A DNA stretch of 39,989 nucleotides, taken from assembly GCA_902362595.1 (NCBI GenBank), contig CABIXF010000006.1:1-39989 (forward strand), in the 5' to 3' direction. The position numbers were made by a program, and so were the translations under genes. Of the stretch, positions 8,084 through 16,613 are shown piece by piece (the stretch's first letter is position 1; each line of letters begins with the position of its first letter). The stretch comes from Bacteroidaceae bacterium. Lineage in GTDB: Bacteria; Bacteroidota; Bacteroidia; Bacteroidales; Bacteroidaceae. The notes under the pieces were generated by a model. That model was not told the DNA's origin and made no database searches. It saw only the letters and a list, made by a program, of their open reading frames with translations.

Positions 8084-9247
8084 ATGAATATGAGCCACAA
8101 ACAACTACGAAACCACAAGTCACAAGAAAATACATTAGTAGAAATTTCACGTTTTGAACCGGCTGAAGGAGTCGCTGAATACCATGTGATGATTCATGTT
8201 ACTCGGCCTTCTTTGACGTATCAGGAGCAATTGGATACTTTACTCGATACCTATTATCAACTGTTGGAGAATGAGTTGAAGGGAGCTGTTGCCGTGTTCA
8301 AACGTTATTTTTTAAGCGATGCTGCCAATCAGGCCGACTGGCTGGCGGTACAGGTGCCGGAAAGCTCGGTCTGTGCCTGTTCGATTGTGGAACAGCCCCC
8401 GCTGAACGGAACAAAAATAGCATTATGGGTATATCTGCAATCCGGTGTGCAATGTCGTGCGCTGGAAAGCGGATTGTTCGAAGTGTCACATGGGGTTTAC
8501 CGCCATCTGTGGGGTGGTTCGGCTTCTAACCGGGCGGCCAACTCGGAATATCAGACCCGTTTGCTGCTGAATGATTATATCCTGCAACTGATTGCACAGG
8601 GAGGGCATCTGGCCGAGAACTGCATTCGTACCTGGTTTTTTGTACAGAATGTAGATGTGAATTATGCCGGAGTGGTAAAAGCCCGTAACGAAGTGTTTGT
8701 GACGCAGGGTTTGACACCACAGACACATTATATAGCCAGTACCGGTATCGGCGGGCGTCATGCCGATACGCAGGTGCTGGTACAGATGGATACGTATGCC
8801 GTATTGGGTATCCGCCAGGAACAGATTCATTATTTATATGCACCGACTCATTTGAATCCTACGTATGAGTATGGAGTAAGTTTTGAGCGTGGTACGTATG
8901 TGGATTATGGCGACCGACGTCAGGTTTTTATATCCGGTACGGCCAGTATCAATCACAGGGGGGAAGTGGTGTATCCGGGTGATATCCGGAAACAGACCGA
9001 ACGCATGTGGGAAAACGTGGAGACCTTGTTGAAGGAAGCAGAAATGTCGTTTGAAGATATTGGACAAATGTTGGTATATCTACGTGATGGGGCAGATTAT
9101 ATGACGGTACGTGAGATGTTCGATCAGCGTTTCCCAGAAATTCCGAAAGTGATTCTGCTGGCTCCTGTTTGCCGTCCAGGTTGGCTTATTGAAATGGAAT
9201 GTATGGGTACAAAGGCACAGAAAAACACGCTTTATCCTGATTTTTGA
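8084..9247 (+). CDS. RidA/YjgF-fold protein, chorismatase-like architecture, function unknown
   Basis: This 387-residue protein has a RidA-like (YjgF/YER057c/UK114) C-terminal part, visible from about 270: VFISGTASINHRGEVVYPGDIRKQTERMWENVETLL, then APVCRPGWLIEMECMG. The latter holds the conserved arginine and the EIE-type strand of RidA trimers. The N-terminal half (1-160) is not recognised, and the middle (about 170-260) may be a second RidA-like half. This long arrangement resembles the FkbO/Hyg5 chorismatase superfamily more than the usual 130-residue RidA imine deaminase. No signal peptide is seen, so it should be cytoplasmic, which is odd between two haem-export genes. The ATG at 8084 or 8090 is possible. 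The stop overlaps the first possible codon of the next gene. Confidence 0.72.
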   Translation: MNMSHKQLRNHKSQENTLVEISRFEPAEGVAEYHVMIHVTRPSLTYQEQLDTLLDTYYQLLENELKGAVAVFKRYFLSDAANQADWLAVQVPESSVCACSIVEQPPLNGTKIALWVYLQSGVQCRALESGLFEVSHGVYRHLWGGSASNRAANSEYQTRLLLNDYILQLIAQGGHLAENCIRTWFFVQNVDVNYAGVVKARNEVFVTQGLTPQTHYIASTGIGGRHADTQVLVQMDTYAVLGIRQEQIHYLYAPTHLNPTYEYGVSFERGTYVDYGDRRQVFISGTASINHRGEVVYPGDIRKQTERMWENVETLLKEAEMSFEDIGQMLVYLRDGADYMTVREMFDQRFPEIPKVILLAPVCRPGWLIEMECMGTKAQKNTLYPDF

Positions 9248-9252
9248 AATCT

Positions 9253-11340
9253 ATGGAAGTACGTGGATGGAAAATAGTTGGAATCTTTCTTTATGTAACC
9301 CTGATTATGGTGTTGGTTGCAGCCACTTTGCTGGAGCAAGTATATGGAACTTCTTTTGTGGAAACTCATATTTATCGTTCTTTATGGTTTTGTAGCTTGT
9401 GGGGAACGTTAGCTTGTGTCCTGTTGCGGGTGCTGGGAAAGTACCGGCAGGGAATGCGTTTCTCCGTTGTGTGGTGGCACGGCTCCCTCCTGGTCATATT
9501 AGGAGGGGCCTTGCTTACCTTTTTGACGGGAGAGAAAGGGTATGTACATCTTGAACAAGGGAAGGAGACCAATTTGTTTGTGGCAACTTCTGATCAGGTT
9601 TCACAGGAAATGCCTTTTCATATCCGGTTGGACAGTTTCAGGGTGGCATATTATCCGGGTACGGAAGCTCCGATGGATTATTTAAGTTATGTGACCTGCC
9701 GGGTGAAGGGAGAAGAGCGTAAAGAAATTATTTCAATGAATCATATTCTTTCGGTAGACGGTTATCGTTTCTATCAGTCATCTTTCGATACCGATTGGTC
9801 TGGTAGCTGGTTGAGTGTCAATCATGATCCTTGGGGCATTGCTGTGACCTATGCAGGATATGTGTGTCTGCTTTTTTCTGCGGTCTGTTTGCTGGTGAGT
9901 CGGAGGGAAACCTTTAGGAACTTGCTGCATCATCCGGCTTGGAGAAAGGTAGGCTTGATTTGTGTGTTATGGGGGATATCATTACCAATCCTGCAGGCTC
10001 AGCCAGTACGTGTGTTAGCACGGCAGGATGCGGAAAAGCTGAAAACACGTCAGGTTATTTATCAGGATCGGGTGGTACCGTTTAATACTTTGGCCCGTGA
10101 TTTTACGTTGAAGTTATGTGGAAGTGACACCTATCAAGGCTTAACTCCTGAACAGGTAGTGGCAAGCTGGTTATTATATCCCGAAGAGTGGCAGCATGAA
10201 CCGATGTTTTACGTGAAGAGTGAAAATCTTCGTCAGATGTTAAAGTTGAAGTCTGACCATGTAGCTTTGGTGGATTTATTCGACGGAAAGAATTATCGTT
10301 TGGAAAAAGTGTGGAACGAATGGCAGAGAAAAAGGCAGAGTGGACTTTTCAAAGGATGGCTGGAACAGCATCAGGCAGAGAAATTGGAGAAAGAGATACG
10401 GGAACTGGATGAAAAAGTGGGTATGGTCTTGATGTTGAAAAAGGGTACGCTTATCCGACCTTTGCCGACTGATGGAAGTGTAGAGCCATTGTCATCTCTT
10501 CGGGTTCAAGCAGAATTGTGCTACAATGCGATTCCTTTTTCCAAAATTTTGTTTATGTGCAACCTTTTTCTGGGAATTGTAGGCTTTTTCTGGTGGCTAC
10601 GTTTTTATGTGGTAGTTCCTCAAGGCAACTATAGACAAAATTGGGTTTATGTTGTATTGAAGGTTGGGCTTTGGACATCGTGTCTTGTACATTGGGGGGC
10701 TTATCTGCTTCGATGGTATATTGGAGGTCGTATCCCGCTTGGAAATGGGCCGGAAACGATGCTTTTTTTAGCCGGTTGTTTGCTGTTAGGTGCTTGTATC
10801 TGGCAACGTCGTTTGGTATTACTCCTGCCGTCAGGTTTGTTGCTGTCCGGATGGGTGTTGTTGGTTGCCTGGTTGGGAGAAAAGAATCCGCAGATTACCC
10901 CATTGATGCCGGTATTGCTTTCTCCTTGGTTGAGTATTCATGTGTCTCTTATCATGATTTCGTATGCATTGTTTGCCTTTATTGGTTTGTGCAGTATCTT
11001 GGCACTTGCGGTACGGAAACAGGTGGCTCAGATGCAACGTCTCACGTTATGTTGCCGATTGTTACTCTATCCTGCAGTATTGCTGCTAGGTATAGGTATT
11101 TTTATTGGAGCGGTCTGGGCCAATGTTTCCTGGGGGAGTTATTGGACATGGGATCCGAAAGAGGTGTGGGCTTTAATCACTTTTTTGATTTACGGAGCAG
11201 CTTTTCATGGGAAAAGTTTTTCCTTATTTCGTCATCCAAGTGTCTTTCACTTATATTTGATTTTAGCCTTTTCCACGGTATTGATGACATATTTTGGAGT
11301 GAACTATGTGTTAGGAGGTATGCATAGTTATGCGGGATAA
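9253..11340 (+). CDS. ccsBA: Fused cytochrome c assembly protein CcsBA (ResB-ResC, System II)
   Basis: This 695-residue polytopic membrane protein exports haem and attaches it to CxxCH motifs outside the membrane. The N-terminal ResB/CcsB part has membrane segments near 7-29 and 70-92, with His76 inside WWHGSLL, then the typical periplasmic stretch DGYRFYQSSFDTDWSGSWLS. The CcsA/ResC part carries the external histidine segment WLSIHVSLIMISYALF (about 558-573), the WWD-type haem loop WGSYWTWDPKEVWAL (about 627-641) and GVNYVLGGMHSYAG at the extreme C-terminus. ATG at 9253 is chosen. A TTG at 9244 would overlap the previous stop. It closes an operon encoding two c-type cytochromes, presumably its clients. 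It is shorter than epsilon-proteobacterial CcsBA (about 900 residues). Confidence 0.92.
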   Translation: MEVRGWKIVGIFLYVTLIMVLVAATLLEQVYGTSFVETHIYRSLWFCSLWGTLACVLLRVLGKYRQGMRFSVVWWHGSLLVILGGALLTFLTGEKGYVHLEQGKETNLFVATSDQVSQEMPFHIRLDSFRVAYYPGTEAPMDYLSYVTCRVKGEERKEIISMNHILSVDGYRFYQSSFDTDWSGSWLSVNHDPWGIAVTYAGYVCLLFSAVCLLVSRRETFRNLLHHPAWRKVGLICVLWGISLPILQAQPVRVLARQDAEKLKTRQVIYQDRVVPFNTLARDFTLKLCGSDTYQGLTPEQVVASWLLYPEEWQHEPMFYVKSENLRQMLKLKSDHVALVDLFDGKNYRLEKVWNEWQRKRQSGLFKGWLEQHQAEKLEKEIRELDEKVGMVLMLKKGTLIRPLPTDGSVEPLSSLRVQAELCYNAIPFSKILFMCNLFLGIVGFFWWLRFYVVVPQGNYRQNWVYVVLKVGLWTSCLVHWGAYLLRWYIGGRIPLGNGPETMLFLAGCLLLGACIWQRRLVLLLPSGLLLSGWVLLVAWLGEKNPQITPLMPVLLSPWLSIHVSLIMISYALFAFIGLCSILALAVRKQVAQMQRLTLCCRLLLYPAVLLLGIGIFIGAVWANVSWGSYWTWDPKEVWALITFLIYGAAFHGKSFSLFRHPSVFHLYLILAFSTVLMTYFGVNYVLGGMHSYAG

Positions 11341-11368
11341 TCTCTTAATTATCCTTTTGAAAGATTTG

Positions 11369-11399
11369 TTTGTAGATTGATACTTTTTTACTACCTTTG
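11369..11399 (+). promoter_or_regulatory. Consensus Bacteroides promoter for the DUF308 gene
   Basis: TTTG at 11369-11372, exactly 19 bases, then TACCTTTG at 11392-11399. This is a perfect match to the Bacteroides primary-sigma consensus, 27 bases before the ATG at 11427. Its presence suggests that the upstream redox operon ends at 11340, although no strong hairpin is seen in the gap. Confidence 0.85.
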
Positions 11400-11426
11400 A
11401 GTAATGAATCTTAAACAAATGAAAGT

Positions 11427-11996
11427 ATGAAATCTGTGAATAATACATTAGTCAGTTCAATTTGTGCTTTGATTATTGGTACCTTGCTTGTGGTATGGCC
11501 TGGGGTAGCGGTGAATTATTTGGTAATTACCATTGGGGTGTTGTTTCTTCTTCCCGGCTTGTTGGGATTGTTCACCTATTTGGCTGCATTAAACAAGAGA
11601 AAGACAGAAGCTCCTCGTCCGATTTTTCCGATTGTAGCATTGGGAAGCACCCTTTTGGGAATATGGCTTATCATTATGCCTTCTTTTTTTGTGGGGGTGT
11701 TGATGTATATACTGGGCGTATTGCTGGTGCTGGGAGGAATCAGCCAATTGGCCAGTTTGATTTCAGCCCGGTCTTTCATGCCGGTGCCGTTTGGAGTATA
11801 TATCGTGCCAGTGTTGGTCCTGGCAGCGGGTATTACAGTGTTGTTCAATCCGTTTGAAACAGCCGAAATCCCTTTTATCGTACTGGGTGTATCGTCTATT
11901 GTATATGCGTTGATGGATCTTTTCCGATTATTGCATTTCCGTAGAAAAAAGAATGAAATAGAAGATGTGGTGCCTATTGAAGAAATAAAAGAGTAG
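11427..11996 (+). CDS. DUF308/HdeD-family membrane protein
   Basis: This 189-residue protein has six predicted membrane segments in three hairpins (about 9-27, 32-52, 67-85, 89-110, 123-141 and 147-166). Small-residue-rich helices and short connecting loops are typical of DUF308, the family of the acid-stress protein HdeD. The C-terminus is charged (RRKKNEIEDVVPIEEIKE) and should be cytoplasmic. It has its own consensus promoter and its own terminator, so it is probably a single-gene unit. The molecular function of the family is unknown, and a stress role is only by analogy with HdeD. Confidence 0.85.
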   Translation: MKSVNNTLVSSICALIIGTLLVVWPGVAVNYLVITIGVLFLLPGLLGLFTYLAALNKRKTEAPRPIFPIVALGSTLLGIWLIIMPSFFVGVLMYILGVLLVLGGISQLASLISARSFMPVPFGVYIVPVLVLAAGITVLFNPFETAEIPFIVLGVSSIVYALMDLFRLLHFRRKKNEIEDVVPIEEIKE

Positions 11997-11997
11997 G

Positions 11998-12022
11998 AAA
12001 AGCCGGATCTTATCCGGCTTTT
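11998..12022 (+). terminator. Terminator after the DUF308 gene
   Basis: A near-perfect hairpin pairs AAAAGCCGGAT with ATCCGGCTTTT around a CTT loop and is followed by a C/T-rich tract. It begins immediately after the stop codon at 11996. Confidence 0.9.
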
Positions 12023-12058
12023 CTTTTTTCTTTTTAACTCATTGTGTATTCCTTTGTG

Positions 12059-12089
12059 TTGGAATCTATTGGAAGAACCTCTATATTTG
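12059..12089 (+). promoter_or_regulatory. Promoter of the AraC-type regulator
   Basis: TTG at 12059-12061, 20 bases, then TATATTTG at 12082-12089. The ATG at 12114 is 24 bases downstream. This placement argues against the upstream TTG start at 12042. Confidence 0.65.
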
Positions 12090-12113
12090 TCCTTTAATAA
12101 AAAGAGTGATAGA

Positions 12114-12959
12114 ATGAAAAAAATGGAAAAGCTTGATTTGTTGCCTGAAGATCAGAATATGATAGCAGGTATTGATATGACGGGCGGCTTCAGAGAGTTG
12201 TTTCAGGTTTCTGCTCCTTTTCCGGGGTGTCTTTTCCTTTTGTGTCTGAGAGGGAATTGTCGTGTAAAGATTCATCTGACACATTATGAGATGAAGGAAG
12301 GGGCACTTGCTATTTTATTTCCAGGTGTATTTTTTCAAATTGAGGAGCAGAGTAAGGATTGTCGGTTTATATTTGTGGCTTTTTCCAGGAAACTGATAGA
12401 GGGAGCTAAATTATTTTCATATACGGTGGAATACACTCCTTATATATTTGAGCGTCCGGTGATAGATATGCAAAAAGAAAAATTTGAATTGTTTCGTGAC
12501 AGCATCCGCTTGTTAATTCGTCGTCAAAAAATTAAGGAAGAGATGACGGAAATGCAGGTGGGACTGATATATACGCAGCTTTTGCTGGCATTGGGTGGAG
12601 TATATAAGAAGAGAGGAGAGGATGATTCACCGAGGTATAATCGTAACCAGGAAATTGTGAAAGAACTGGTCCGAATTATCGTACAATACTATAAGACAGA
12701 ACGCAATGTGTCTTTTTATGCCGAGAAGTTGCATTTGTCTCCTCAACACTTGAGTACGACGGTAAAAAAAGTGACAGGAAAAACGCTGACTGATATTCTT
12801 TCCTCGTTTATCATACGGGATGCACAGGCAAAACTTCGCTCTACGGATATGACCGTACAGGAAATTGCTTATTCACTGAACTTTTCGGATATTTCTTTTT
12901 TTGGAAAGTATTTTAAACGTTATACGGGTATGTCGCCCAAACAGTATCGGAATAAATAA
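12114..12959 (+). CDS. AraC-family transcriptional regulator
   Basis: This 281-residue protein has an N-terminal cupin-like sensor domain (about 20-150, beta-rich, with CLRGNCRVKIHLTHYEMKEGALAILFPG). The C-terminal AraC/XylS DNA-binding domain covers about 175-280. Its first helix-turn-helix is in VSFYAEKLHLSPQHLSTTVK, and the second runs through MTVQEIAYSLNFSDISFFGK to YFKRYTGMSPKQYRNK, the family signature. The start at 12114 gives a normal length and follows the promoter at 12059-12089. An earlier TTG would add 24 residues with no family support. Neighbours are unrelated in strand or transcription unit, so its target is unclear. The convergent transporter gene at 13040-14116 is one possibility. 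Confidence 0.92.
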   Translation: MKKMEKLDLLPEDQNMIAGIDMTGGFRELFQVSAPFPGCLFLLCLRGNCRVKIHLTHYEMKEGALAILFPGVFFQIEEQSKDCRFIFVAFSRKLIEGAKLFSYTVEYTPYIFERPVIDMQKEKFELFRDSIRLLIRRQKIKEEMTEMQVGLIYTQLLLALGGVYKKRGEDDSPRYNRNQEIVKELVRIIVQYYKTERNVSFYAEKLHLSPQHLSTTVKKVTGKTLTDILSSFIIRDAQAKLRSTDMTVQEIAYSLNFSDISFFGKYFKRYTGMSPKQYRNK

Positions 12960-12976
12960 GATGTATAATTGTATAA

Positions 12977-13018
12977 AAGAAATGGAGGCAACCTGTGAGG
13001 GCTGTCTCCATTTCTTTT
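12977..13018. terminator. Bidirectional terminator between convergent genes
   Basis: AAAGAAATGGAGGCA pairs with TGTCTCCATTTCTTT around a short loop, and A and T tracts flank the stem on both sides. It serves both the AraC gene (plus) and the YeiH-family gene (minus). Confidence 0.85.
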
Positions 13019-13039
13019 ATGTATATATGAGCAAGTGCT

Positions 13040-14116
13040 TTATGCGAACATCGGAGTGATGTATTGGGTAAGCAGGTATCCGCCCACCAGCAACCAGATG
13101 TAGAGCAATCCTGCCAGCAGGAACGGTTTGGCTCCGGCTTGTTTGAATTTTTCCAGGCTGGTGTCTGTACCCAGTGCCGTCATGGCCATGGTCAGCATGA
13201 AGGTATCGATGTATTCAATGGCACCGTTTAATGGAATATCCTTCACAGTTTCAGCACCTGTCAGGTATTGCAGCAGGGAGTTCACACAGATGATACCGAT
13301 GAATCCGAAGGCAAACCAAGGAATGGTAATCTTGCTCTTTTCGGCTTTTCCTTCTGCATTGGTTTTCTTTCTGCCTGCCAAGGCGAAGCTCATGATGACC
13401 AATACTGGAGCCAGCATCATCACGCGAATCATTTTGGTAATAGTGGCTGTTCCGGCGATTCCCAAAGTGTCGGTCGGGTCCATGGCATTTCCGGCACCTG
13501 CCACGTGGGCTACCTCATGCAGGGTACTTCCGGTGTAGATGGCTACTCCTGTGTTGCCCAGGGCATCCAGCAATCCGGCACGGTACATGATAGGATAGAG
13601 GAACATGGAGATGGTTCCGAAGATGACTACAGTCGATACGGCAATGGCTGTTTTATGTCCTTCACATTTTACGACTGGCTCAGCGCCCAGTACGGCAGCA
13701 GCTCCACAGATGGCGCTACCGGTAGCTGTCATGAGGGAAGTGTCTTTGTCCATTTTCATCATTTTTCCCAGCCATACACCCAGGAAGATGGTTCCTGCTA
13801 CGATGACGGTATCTACAATGACCGCTGGAAGTCCTACGGCTGCGACCTGTGTCAGTGTCAGACGGAATCCGTAGAGTACGATACCGGCACGCAGAATCTG
13901 CTTCGTACAGAATTTAATACCGGGTACCCATGTTTCAGGGAGTTTGTTGCGCAAGCTGTTGGCATACAGCATACCCAAAATGATACCGACAATCAGCGGA
14001 CTGAACGAGAGGCTTTTGACGAAGGGAATTTCGGCGATATAAAAGGCCGCAAATGAGAATAGTGCAATCAAAAGAATACCGTGTAAGGTATTGGCTCTGT
14101 TTCCTTTTTCAAACAT
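13040..14116 (-). CDS. YeiH/UPF0324-family membrane transporter
   Basis: This 358-residue integral membrane protein has about ten hydrophobic segments and belongs to the YeiH (PF03601, Cons_hypoth698) family, annotated elsewhere as putative sulfate exporters. Family features include GIILGMLYANSLRNKLP near the N-terminus, RAGIVLYGFRLTLTQVAAVG (about 95-115), TATGSAICGAAAVLGAEPVVKC (about 130-150) and TGSTLHEVAHVAGAGNAM (about 195-212). Length and order of motifs are normal. The substrate is not established, and sulfate or sulfite export is only a family-level suggestion. A TATCTTTG -7 box is on the minus strand 50 bases upstream. Confidence 0.88.
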   Translation of the reverse strand: MFEKGNRANTLHGILLIALFSFAAFYIAEIPFVKSLSFSPLIVGIILGMLYANSLRNKLPETWVPGIKFCTKQILRAGIVLYGFRLTLTQVAAVGLPAVIVDTVIVAGTIFLGVWLGKMMKMDKDTSLMTATGSAICGAAAVLGAEPVVKCEGHKTAIAVSTVVIFGTISMFLYPIMYRAGLLDALGNTGVAIYTGSTLHEVAHVAGAGNAMDPTDTLGIAGTATITKMIRVMMLAPVLVIMSFALAGRKKTNAEGKAEKSKITIPWFAFGFIGIICVNSLLQYLTGAETVKDIPLNGAIEYIDTFMLTMAMTALGTDTSLEKFKQAGAKPFLLAGLLYIWLLVGGYLLTQYITPMFA

Positions 14117-14165
14117 ATAGATTTGTTTTTATGTGTATAGAATAATTGTTCTCTTGAATTCGGTG

Positions 14166-14173
14166 CAAAGATA
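14166..14173 (-). promoter_or_regulatory. -7 element of the YeiH-family gene
   Basis: Read on the minus strand this is TATCTTTG, 50 bases before the start codon at 14116. The -33 region lacks a clear TTTG. Confidence 0.55.
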
Positions 14174-14257
14174 GGTGTTTTTGGCGGAATGTCCTATTCA
14201 CCTTTTTTTATGTGTGATAACTAAAAGTAATAATGTAGGTTTATAGGTTTTTTGTGT

Positions 14258-14265
14258 TATCTTTG
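14258..14265 (+). promoter_or_regulatory. -7 element of the DUF5715 gene
   Basis: TATCTTTG lies 28 bases before the ATG at 14294. It overlaps the upstream extension of the open frame (from 14252), which supports the downstream start. Confidence 0.6.
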
Positions 14266-14293
14266 CCGGGAATTAAAAAAAGATAAGGAAGAA

Positions 14294-14962
14294 ATGAAGC
14301 TATTATTCAAGTCGTGCTTTTTGGTGGCCTTGCTGGCGGGAATGTGCTTGGTCGGATGCAAGGAGAAGGATATGTCGATGAAAATGAATAATCCACGTAA
14401 TATCAGGGGAGTGATAAGTTATAAGCGCTCGTTTGGTGATTTGAACGACGTGCAATTGGCTACAGCGAAGAAAATCGGCATTCGCCCCATTAATACCCGT
14501 GAAGAAGCGGAAGAAATGAAAGGTCGTCTGGTAGAAATTGCGGCTTGTGAGCGTTATGGGTTGGATTCATTGACTCATTCCATTCCTTATCTGGTGCCTC
14601 AGGCCAGTGCGCTGCTGGATACGATTGGGGTTAACTTCTTGGATTCATTAGAGAACAAAGGCTTGAATCCCAATAAGGTGATTGTGACTTCCGTGACGCG
14701 TACAAAAGACGACGTGAAGCGCTTGCGTCGCACCAACGGCAATGCTTCGTTGAATTCCTGCCATTTTTACGGAACTACGTTCGATGTGAGCTGGAAGCGT
14801 TTTGAAAAGGTGGAAGACCCTGACGGTCGTCCCATGCAGGATGTAAGTGCAGATACCTTGAAGCTGGTGTTGTCGGAAGTGTTGCGCGATCTTCGCAAGG
14901 CCGACCGCTGCTACGTGAAGTATGAGTTGAAACAAGGGTGTTTTCATATTACTGCCCGATAA
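14294..14962 (+). CDS. DUF5715 lipoprotein with M15-like zinc motif
   Basis: This 222-residue lipoprotein has a leader ending in LVGC. It fits the DUF5715 family of Bacteroidales. The segment [14 protein letters not shown] (His157, Asp164) matches the SxHxxGxxxD zinc motif of M15 (VanX/VanY-type) peptidases. The third ligand could be His218 in GCFHIT near the C-terminus. In M15 enzymes a catalytic glutamate precedes that histidine by three residues. Here that position is glycine (G215), so the site may bind without cleaving. The upstream start at 14252 is rejected because it hides the lipoprotein signal. truA starts 11 bases after the stop, so both are probably on one transcript. A cell-wall role is inferred. 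Confidence 0.78.
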   Translation: MKLLFKSCFLVALLAGMCLVGCKEKDMSMKMNNPRNIRGVISYKRSFGDLNDVQLATAKKIGIRPINTREEAEEMKGRLVEIAACERYGLDSLTHSIPYLVPQASALLDTIGVNFLDSLENKGLNPNKVIVTSVTRTKDDVKRLRRTNGNASLNSCHFYGTTFDVSWKRFEKVEDPDGRPMQDVSADTLKLVLSEVLRDLRKADRCYVKYELKQGCFHITAR

Positions 14963-14973
14963 ATCAGAGTGTG

Positions 14974-15732
14974 ATGTTCAGGTATTTCATTTATTTGGCC
15001 TACGACGGAACCAATTACCATGGCTGGCAGATACAGCCGAATGGAAACAGTGTGCAGGAAACCTTGATGAAGGCTTTGCATACTTTTTTGCGGGATGATG
15101 CCATTGAAGTGGTCGGTGCCGGACGTACGGATGCGGGGGTACATGCTCGCCTGATGGTGGCCCATTTTGATGTGGAATGGATGTTGGAGGAAGACACGGT
15201 GACAGACAAGCTCAACCGCTTGTTGCCGCCGGATATTTCGGTGTATCGTGTCAGAAGGGTAAATCAGGATGCCCATGCCCGTTTCGATGCTACGTATCGC
15301 ACGTACAAGTATTATGTGACCACGCAGAAGAATCCGTTCAACCGGGCTTATTGTTGGAGGTTGTTCCAGCCGTTGGATTTTGAGAAGATGAACGAAGCGG
15401 CCCAGACGTTGTTCGACTATACGGATTTTACGAGTTTCAGCAAGTTGCACACGGATGTCAAGACCAACAACTGCAAGATTATGCAGGCCCATTGGGATCA
15501 GGTAAGTGATACGGAATGGGTGTTTACCATTCAGGCGGATCGTTTTTTACGGAACATGGTACGTGCTATTGTGGGTACGCTGGTAGAAGTGGGACGCGGA
15601 AAACTTTCGGTCGAGGGATTCCGGAAAGTGATAGAAGAGAAGAACCGCTGTAGTGCGGGAACCTCCGTACCGGGACATGCCCTTTTTCTGGTGGATATCG
15701 GATATCCCGACGATTTATTTCCGTTTGCCTAA
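14974..15732 (+). CDS. truA: tRNA pseudouridine(38-40) synthase TruA
   Basis: This 252-residue cytoplasmic enzyme converts uridines 38-40 in the anticodon arm of many tRNAs to pseudouridine. The catalytic aspartate is Asp53 in [11 protein letters not shown]. The N-terminal [19 protein letters not shown] and the later [21 protein letters not shown] are both family hallmarks. The start at 14974 gives the normal length, while the open frame continues upstream into the previous gene. The stop codon overlaps the stop of the convergent gene at 15729-16496, leaving no intergenic DNA or terminator between them. Confidence 0.97.
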   Translation: MFRYFIYLAYDGTNYHGWQIQPNGNSVQETLMKALHTFLRDDAIEVVGAGRTDAGVHARLMVAHFDVEWMLEEDTVTDKLNRLLPPDISVYRVRRVNQDAHARFDATYRTYKYYVTTQKNPFNRAYCWRLFQPLDFEKMNEAAQTLFDYTDFTSFSKLHTDVKTNNCKIMQAHWDQVSDTEWVFTIQADRFLRNMVRAIVGTLVEVGRGKLSVEGFRKVIEEKNRCSAGTSVPGHALFLVDIGYPDDLFPFA

Positions 15733-16496
15733 TCTTTTTCAGTCAGGTATTTCCAAAAACGGACCGGCATATCCTTTTTGTGCTTTACGGGGTTGAGCCG
15801 AGACTGAATACATACACTGTGAAAATAGCTTTTCCATCCCTCTTGGAAAAGCTTTTCGTTTTTATCCAGGAGTTCATCCTGCAGTTTTCCGTGGCGCAGA
15901 AAATCGGCTTGTGAGTTTTCAAACGTAATTTCATTTACTTCTTTCAGATTGTAATAGTATCCGTATCGGCGGCGGGCGTCGTAAATAATCCATGCTTGGT
16001 CGGCAAAACGGTCTTGAAAATGCTGGATGGTCAGTGGATACACATTGTATATTGGTTCCATGATACCGAAATAAGTTTGGTCGGCTGTCTTTTGAAAACG
16101 CATGAATTGGAGTACCCGCATCCGTTCGCCCGCCACTTTCTTGCTTAGCTGATATACTCCGAGCACATCCGGGTCGGCAAAATTTTGTTCGATGGAACGG
16201 GAAGCATCCGTCACTTTTCGCATGTAGCGGAAAAGGAGCATCGGGGCCTCCGGCGTTTCGGAAAGCCAGCAATAAGTGAGGCAGGACAGGGCACTCCGGG
16301 AAAGTTTTCGGGTAAGCAGTTTCCATACCCGTTCCGCTTTGGTCATGTCGGTTATTACCCGATGGCTTTCGTCATAGAAAAGGGGAAGTGGTTCTTTTTC
16401 AGCAAGCAGGAGGTCGGGAAAAGTCCGCCGGAAATAGGCATCGAACAAGGCGGTGAGCAGACCTTCGAATGTAGCATCATATTGAAAAATAATCAT
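15729..16496 (-). CDS. TIGR03915-type DNA metabolism protein (DUF4130)
   Basis: This 255-residue cytoplasmic protein matches the DUF4130/TIGR03915 family. Examples are the N-terminal [19 protein letters not shown], the central [20 protein letters not shown] and the C-terminal [33 protein letters not shown]. The family is nearly always found beside the radical SAM protein TIGR03916, and some members are fused to a uracil-DNA-glycosylase-like domain, which suggests DNA repair or modification. The partner here is at 17736-19025 on the same strand, but a choloylglycine-hydrolase-family gene on the other strand lies between them. No enzymatic reaction is known. Cysteines at about 94 and 97 are not in a recognised cluster motif. 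Confidence 0.85.
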   Translation of the reverse strand: MIIFQYDATFEGLLTALFDAYFRRTFPDLLLAEKEPLPLFYDESHRVITDMTKAERVWKLLTRKLSRSALSCLTYCWLSETPEAPMLLFRYMRKVTDASRSIEQNFADPDVLGVYQLSKKVAGERMRVLQFMRFQKTADQTYFGIMEPIYNVYPLTIQHFQDRFADQAWIIYDARRRYGYYYNLKEVNEITFENSQADFLRHGKLQDELLDKNEKLFQEGWKSYFHSVCIQSRLNPVKHKKDMPVRFWKYLTEKD

Positions 16497-16517
16497 GGTT
16501 TTTAATGGAAAATTTTC

Positions 16518-16525
16518 TATCTTTG
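16518..16525 (+). promoter_or_regulatory. -7 box candidate for the choloylglycine-hydrolase-family gene
   Basis: TATCTTTG lies 88 bases before the ATG at 16614. It sits in a divergent region shared with the minus-strand box at 16544-16551, so the two promoters overlap face to face. Confidence 0.45.
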
Positions 16526-16543
16526 GAAAAAGCTTTCGGAAAA

Positions 16544-16551
16544 CAAAAGTA
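16544..16551 (-). promoter_or_regulatory. -7 box for the TIGR03915 gene
   Basis: On the minus strand this reads TACTTTTG, 47 bases before the start at 16496, with TTTG about 21 bases further upstream (16573-16576). Confidence 0.55.
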
Positions 16552-16613
16552 GTAAAAAACGATAAACCGAAACAAAATCAGACGTTTTTTGTTGTATACT
16601 AAAAATCGAGTGA

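Noticed and set aside
13268..14056. 262-codon plus-strand frame antisense to the YeiH-family gene
   Set aside because: It is rich in G, S, H and D with no domain. The opposite strand encodes a well-recognised membrane protein.
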